Below, in pieces: positions 59,744-64,000 of a DNA stretch of 64,000 nucleotides. The DNA comes from an uncultured Flavobacteriaceae bacterium (GTDB taxonomy: Bacteria > Bacteroidota > Bacteroidia > Flavobacteriales > Flavobacteriaceae). The notes beneath the pieces are model-generated. The model ran no database searches. It saw only the letters and a program-made list of their open reading frames with translations, and was not told where the DNA came from. The translations under genes and the position numbers were made by a program. The stretch's first letter is position 1. Each line of letters opens with the position of its first letter. The stretch is taken from positions 1 to 64,000 of the forward strand of contig CALIIC010000036.1 in NCBI GenBank assembly GCA_938020445.1, in the 5' to 3' direction.

Positions 59744-62700
59744 ATGAAAAACTGCGGGAACTTGATAAAACAAGGCCATGTAATTGCAACTCTGTTACTC
59801 CTTTTTAGCATGGCAAGTTGTACTAAAAAACAGCCAGGTACAATTCAACTTGAAAAAGGGAATCATATTGTACTACTTGGTAATAACCTAAGCTCAAGAA
59901 TGACCAATTATGGTCATTTTGAAACCGAATTACACCTACGGTTTCCTGAAAACAAACTTGTAATCCGAAATATGGGCGATGGCGGTAACACGCCAGGGTT
60001 TCGACCCCATTCCGCAAGAATGGATCCATGGGCTTTTGAAGGTGCAGAAGCCTTCCAGGCCGAATTGACAAAAAATTCTGGAAGCGAAGGAGTATTTGAC
60101 AAGCCAGATGAATGGTTAAAACGCTTATCGGCGGATGTCATCATTGCTTTTTTCGGTTATAACGAATCCTTTCAAGGCCCTGATGGTATTGAAAACTTCA
60201 AAAAAGAACTTACGGCTTTTGTGGCGCATACCCGTGCCCAGAAATATAATGACACAACCCCGCCAACCCTAGTATTGGTCTCCCCTATTGCTTATGAAAA
60301 TCTATCTACATCCCATGACCTACCCAATGGGATGGAGGAGAACAAAAACCTATCATTGTATACCGAGGCCATCTCAGAAGTAAGTGCACAAAATCAAGTG
60401 ATTTTTGTTGATGCTTTTCACGCTAGCAAAGCGTGGTTTAACCAAAAGGAGCCACTAACAATCGATGGTTTTCAACTAAACTCGGAGGGGTATCAAAAAC
60501 TGTCGGATTTTCTAGCGGACGAATTATTTGGAAATGGCAAAAAAGATAACAAAACAAACCGTACGGAGCTTACAAAGGCAGTAATGGATAAGAATTTTTA
60601 TTGGCACAATGATTATAAAATTCCTAACGGGGTGCATGTATACGGGCGCCGACACGCCCCTTATGGACCTGATAATTATCCGTACGAGATACAGAAGATA
60701 CGGGAGTTGACCGTGATTAGAGATTCGATGATTTGGGCGATTGCAAACGGAACTTCTTATGATTTACAGGCTGCAGACCAAAAAACCACCCAACTACCAC
60801 CAGTTGAGACCAATTATAAAATGGGCGGTTCGGAGAACCCTGTCAATTATTTGTACGGTGCCGATGCGTTGGAAACATTTACACTTCCAAAAGGATATGA
60901 AATTGAATTGTTCGCATCCGAAAAAGAGTTTCCCGACTTGGCCAACCCTGTTCAGATTTCATTTGATAACAAGGGAAGGCTATGGGTAGCCACCATGCCG
61001 TCATATCCGCACTACCGTCCCGGAGACCAACGACCCGCGGATAAACTGATTATTCTTGAAGATACCGATGGAGATGGAAAGGCTGATAAACAAACCAACT
61101 TTTTGGACGATCTTCATTTACCCATTGGCTTTGAATTTGCACCTGAGGGGGTTTACGTAAGTCAGGGAACCAATTTAAAACTATATACCGATACTGATGG
61201 AGATGACAGGGCTGACAAAAGCGAAATCATTCTCAGCGGATTTGATGACCATGACACCCACCACGCAATCTCGGCTTTTTGTGCGGATCCTTCAGGAGCC
61301 TTGTACATGGCAGAAGGAGTGTTTTTGCATACCAATGTTGAAACCCCATACGGGCCAGTTCGCGCCACAAATGGTGGGTTTTACCGGTATGCACCTCAAC
61401 GCAAACAACTAGAGCGGGTAGCACAGATCAGTATTCCCAATCCGTGGGGAATTGCATTCGACGATTGGGGGCAGGATTTCTTTTTACAAACCTCTGGCAC
61501 CAAGGTCAATTGGATGATGCCAAGTACCTTAAAGTCTATTTATGGGGTTGCATCCCCCCTGACGGTCGACTTAATAGAAAAAGACCACCAAGTACGACCA
61601 ACTTCGGGCTTGGAGTTCATCTCTAGCCGGCATTTTCCCGATGAAGTACAGGGCGATATGCTTCTAGGAAATACCATCGGATTTTTAGGATTAAAGCAAC
61701 ACAAGATGCAAGAAGACGGAACAGGGTATAAAACGAAGCATCGACAAGACTTATTAACCAGTACAGATCCTAATTTTAGACCAGTGGATATTGAATTTGC
61801 ACCCGACGGTTCTCTTTATCTTGCTGACTGGCACAATGTATTGATCGGCCATATGCAGCACAACGCCCGGGATCCTCTTCGGGATCATGTACATGGTCGT
61901 ATTTATCGTATTACCTACCCTTCCAGGCCTTTATTGCAACCGGTAAAAGTAGCCGATGCGACTATTGAACAGCTCTTGGAAAATCTTACGCTTCCCGAAT
62001 ACCGAGTGCGCTATCGCTCCCGAAGGGCATTGCGCGAAAGAGATACTGACGAGGTGCTTTCCAAATTGCAGGAATGGGTACAACAATTAGATACCTCCGC
62101 ACCGCAATACGAACACCATCTATTAGAAGCTTTATGGGTTACCTGGGGTATTAACAAAATAGATAATGCCTTGCTACAGAAATTACTCACCGCCAAAGAT
62201 CATAGAGCGCGAGCTGCTGCAACAAGGGTTTTACGATACAGCGGACATCAAATAGAAGACCAAGAAACCTTATTGCTCTCTGCTGCCGAAGACCCACATG
62301 GAAGAGTGCGCTTAGAAGCCATCGTCTCCGCTTCTTGGCTCGACAAAACCGTTGGAGAAAAAATATTATCCAAGGCCAAGGAAAAAGAATTGGACAGCTG
62401 GATGCGGGACGCTTTCGATTTTGCAGGTACCAGGCTCTCTGGAATATTTAAGGAAAAAGGTGCTGAAAAAGCCATCGCCTCGCATTTAAAAGGGGAAGCT
62501 TTTGAACGCTTTAAGCAAGGAAAAAAAATCTACGAGACAGAAGGGTATTGCGTAACCTGCCATCAAGAAAATGGCGGTGGATTACAGGCGGGAGGATATC
62601 CCACTTTGGTAGATCAGAATTGGGTTTTAGGCAACGAAGAGCGGTTGATCAAATTAACCTTAAATGGACTTTATGGGCCTATGGATGTCATGGGCATTCA

Positions 62701-62908
62701 TTACGAGGGGCAAGTGCCCATGTTGCCATTTCGAGATATCCTAGAAGATGATGAGATTGCCGCAGTGCTCACCTATGTGCGTAACGCCTTCGGTAATAAA
62801 GCTTCCGTGATTGCGCCGGAAACCGTAAAGAAAGTGCGGGAAGCTACCAAGGACAAGGAAGGTTTCTGGACACCAGATGAACTTTTAAAATTACATCCAG
62901 ATGAGTAA
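59744..62908 (+). CDS. PVC-type multidomain lipoprotein: SGNH, beta-propeller, HEAT and cytochrome c
   Basis: A 1054-residue lipoprotein (lipobox MASC, about Cys26). Residues about 35-265 are an SGNH-hydrolase-like domain (GNNLSSRM, FFGYNES; DGFQLN at 241-246 has Gln244 where DxxH would have His). Residues about 375-720 are a PQQ-dehydrogenase-like propeller with calcium-type DTDGDGKAD and DTDGDDRAD. HEAT-like helices cover about 730-910. The cytochrome c domain has CVTCH at 936-940. Such proteins occur in Planctomycetes and marine Bacteroidota and probably oxidise sugars or related compounds. The ThuA gene overlaps its end by 8 bases. Confidence 0.85.
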   Translation: MKNCGNLIKQGHVIATLLLLFSMASCTKKQPGTIQLEKGNHIVLLGNNLSSRMTNYGHFETELHLRFPENKLVIRNMGDGGNTPGFRPHSARMDPWAFEGAEAFQAELTKNSGSEGVFDKPDEWLKRLSADVIIAFFGYNESFQGPDGIENFKKELTAFVAHTRAQKYNDTTPPTLVLVSPIAYENLSTSHDLPNGMEENKNLSLYTEAISEVSAQNQVIFVDAFHASKAWFNQKEPLTIDGFQLNSEGYQKLSDFLADELFGNGKKDNKTNRTELTKAVMDKNFYWHNDYKIPNGVHVYGRRHAPYGPDNYPYEIQKIRELTVIRDSMIWAIANGTSYDLQAADQKTTQLPPVETNYKMGGSENPVNYLYGADALETFTLPKGYEIELFASEKEFPDLANPVQISFDNKGRLWVATMPSYPHYRPGDQRPADKLIILEDTDGDGKADKQTNFLDDLHLPIGFEFAPEGVYVSQGTNLKLYTDTDGDDRADKSEIILSGFDDHDTHHAISAFCADPSGALYMAEGVFLHTNVETPYGPVRATNGGFYRYAPQRKQLERVAQISIPNPWGIAFDDWGQDFFLQTSGTKVNWMMPSTLKSIYGVASPLTVDLIEKDHQVRPTSGLEFISSRHFPDEVQGDMLLGNTIGFLGLKQHKMQEDGTGYKTKHRQDLLTSTDPNFRPVDIEFAPDGSLYLADWHNVLIGHMQHNARDPLRDHVHGRIYRITYPSRPLLQPVKVADATIEQLLENLTLPEYRVRYRSRRALRERDTDEVLSKLQEWVQQLDTSAPQYEHHLLEALWVTWGINKIDNALLQKLLTAKDHRARAAATRVLRYSGHQIEDQETLLLSAAEDPHGRVRLEAIVSASWLDKTVGEKILSKAKEKELDSWMRDAFDFAGTRLSGIFKEKGAEKAIASHLKGEAFERFKQGKKIYETEGYCVTCHQENGGGLQAGGYPTLVDQNWVLGNEERLIKLTLNGLYGPMDVMGIHYEGQVPMLPFRDILEDDEIAAVLTYVRNAFGNKASVIAPETVKKVREATKDKEGFWTPDELLKLHPDE

Positions 62909-63935
62909 AGCCCGTAGCATACTTTTTTCGAACATGCAATTGCCTAGCCTTTTAGGTGTAGTATTGATTCTATGCTGTTTTGCATGTAATGAACATAAAA
63001 AACAAGGCGCCACCTCCGTTCCTTCTAAAAATACGGAGGAACCGCCAACCAAAGAAACACCACATATTGTTTTCGTTACTGGTGATGAAGAATACCGCTC
63101 CGAGGAATCGATGCCCATGTTGGCGCGATTGGCCAAACGGGAGCTTGGTGCGAAGGTCACCCTTTGCTATGCGCTTGACAGCATCGGGTATATTGCCCCT
63201 AATAGAACCGACCATATCGAGGGCCTGGAGGCATTAAGAATAGCTGATTTATTGGTTCTTTTTACCCGCTTTAGAACATTACCCGAGCAAGAACGTACGT
63301 TTATTACTGACTATGTAGCATCCGGAAAACCCATTGTTGGGTTTCGAACCACCACACATGCTTTTAAATACGAGCAGGATTCCTTGGCCTATTGGAACGA
63401 TGAATGGCCTACCAAGGTATTTGGACAACAGTGGATAACGCATCACGGGCATTTTGATGATGGTAAAAACCCCTTGACCCAAGTGGCCAAGGTGAAGGGT
63501 GCAACACACCCCATTCTAAATGGTTTTCAAGATTTGACCGCCTATTCTTGGCTCTATCACGTTGATGGCGGGGATTGGCAACTATACGGTGATAGCAATC
63601 CCATCCTGGAAGGTACTTCCTTAAAATCAAAGCATCAAATGGATGGGAACCTTGATAAATTCCCCTTGACCAACCCCGTTGCATGGACCAAAAGTTATAC
63701 CGGTAACTCGGGAAAAAAAGCCCGCGTATTTTTTACCACCCTAGGACATCCTTATGACTTTAAACTTCCCGCCGTTCGAAGGGTCGCGTTGAACGGGATT
63801 TTTTGGGCTTTGGGAAAAGAAGAATCCATTCCGACCGAAGGCACCAATGTTGCATTGGAGGTCCCTTACGAACCAAATAATTCAGGTTTTGGGGAGCGAT
63901 ACAAACAAGGGCAGCGGCCTATTCAAATAGAGTAA
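62901..63935 (+). CDS. ThuA-like lipoprotein
   Basis: A 344-residue lipoprotein (lipobox CFAC) with a ThuA-type glutamine amidotransferase-like fold: PHIVFVTGDEEYRSEESMPMLARL, IADLLVLFTRFRTLPE, KPIVGFRTTTHAFKY and the C-terminal ARVFFTTLGHPYDFKLPAVRRVALNGIFWAL. ThuA relatives take part in sugar metabolism, with unclear chemistry. The ATG lies 8 bases inside the preceding gene, so both are translated together and likely act on the same substrate. The last 65 bases of the window hold no recognised feature. Confidence 0.85.
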   Translation: MSKARSILFSNMQLPSLLGVVLILCCFACNEHKKQGATSVPSKNTEEPPTKETPHIVFVTGDEEYRSEESMPMLARLAKRELGAKVTLCYALDSIGYIAPNRTDHIEGLEALRIADLLVLFTRFRTLPEQERTFITDYVASGKPIVGFRTTTHAFKYEQDSLAYWNDEWPTKVFGQQWITHHGHFDDGKNPLTQVAKVKGATHPILNGFQDLTAYSWLYHVDGGDWQLYGDSNPILEGTSLKSKHQMDGNLDKFPLTNPVAWTKSYTGNSGKKARVFFTTLGHPYDFKLPAVRRVALNGIFWALGKEESIPTEGTNVALEVPYEPNNSGFGERYKQGQRPIQIE

Positions 63936-64000
63936 CAATCGGCTTCTTGCTATCATAACAAGCAACGTCATAGATGTCATCTGTCCTAAAACTATCCTAA

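Noticed and set aside
1-64000. Search for tRNA, rRNA, CRISPR, insertion sequences, phage genes, integrases and toxin-antitoxin or defence systems
   Set aside because: None seen in the gaps or among the reading frames; gene order and style are uniform and look like core chromosome.

Overview
The window reads as chromosomal DNA of a marine-type member of the Flavobacteriaceae (Bacteroidota). The grounds are a gliding-associated GldI-type peptidyl-prolyl isomerase, the long NagB with a PIG-L domain, the large signal peptidase I, many lipoproteins with short lipoboxes, several Bacteroidota-only families (DUF3810, DUF5683, DUF6122, DUF6503 types) and -7 boxes of the form TAnnTTTG in front of many genes. 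I see about 60 protein genes, densely packed and with few gaps. I found no rRNA, tRNA, CRISPR array, insertion sequence, prophage or integrase.

Layout. Bases 1-1270: end of a PQQ-type sugar dehydrogenase and a small cytochrome c. Bases 1274-10648: a peptidoglycan-recycling locus. murQ and a DeoR-type regulator face left; nagB (fused to a PIG-L deacetylase domain), a GHL10/DigH-like lipoprotein, ampG, nagZ and anmK face right. Bases 10867-14849: acetate uptake and activation (DUF4212 subunit, sodium/solute symporter, acs). Bases 14868-23132: an MFS efflux pump, udk, a FtsB/DivIC-like protein, then parA-parB-DUF5683-dapB-lepB-wbqC-DUF6122. Bases 23121-29386, leftward: TPR protein, ribH, a small membrane protein, mutL, two rhomboid proteases and an endonuclease/exonuclease/phosphatase-fold protein. 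Bases 29514-32465: recF, a small lipoprotein, a DUF721 protein, a Crp-like regulator and a SRPBCC protein. Bases 32516-41785: ndk, a PhoD-like phosphatase, nrnA-gldI-PPIase, an M48 peptidase, an unknown lipoprotein, pepD and a DUF3810 protein. Bases 42130-49422: four exported hydrolases (two amidohydrolases, two beta-lactamase-fold serine hydrolases). Bases 49458-52310, leftward: molybdopterin genes moaD-moaE-moaC-mobA-moeB. Bases 52352-59600: a DUF6503 lipoprotein, a TrmH-type methyltransferase, a Ste24-like protease, relA/spoT, a Fur-family regulator and purA. Bases 59744-63935: a 1054-residue SGNH/propeller/HEAT/cytochrome c lipoprotein and a ThuA-like lipoprotein.

The most coherent system is the recycling locus. 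AmpG would import anhydro-muropeptides, NagZ cut off GlcNAc, AnmK make MurNAc-6-phosphate and MurQ turn that into GlcNAc-6-phosphate. The next step, N-deacetylation, normally needs NagA, which is absent here; the PIG-L domain fused to NagB is well placed to do it. The fusion also has Thr where E. coli NagB has catalytic Asp141, and the promoter region between the regulator and nagB carries a 15-bp direct repeat spaced by exactly 22 bp.

A second theme is transcription starts. Four genes (bcr-like, the small gene at 27926, nrnA and the TrmH-type gene) have TAnnTTTG only 4-5 bases before the ATG, which predicts leaderless mRNAs. All functional calls rest on motif and family recognition by eye; no searches were run.
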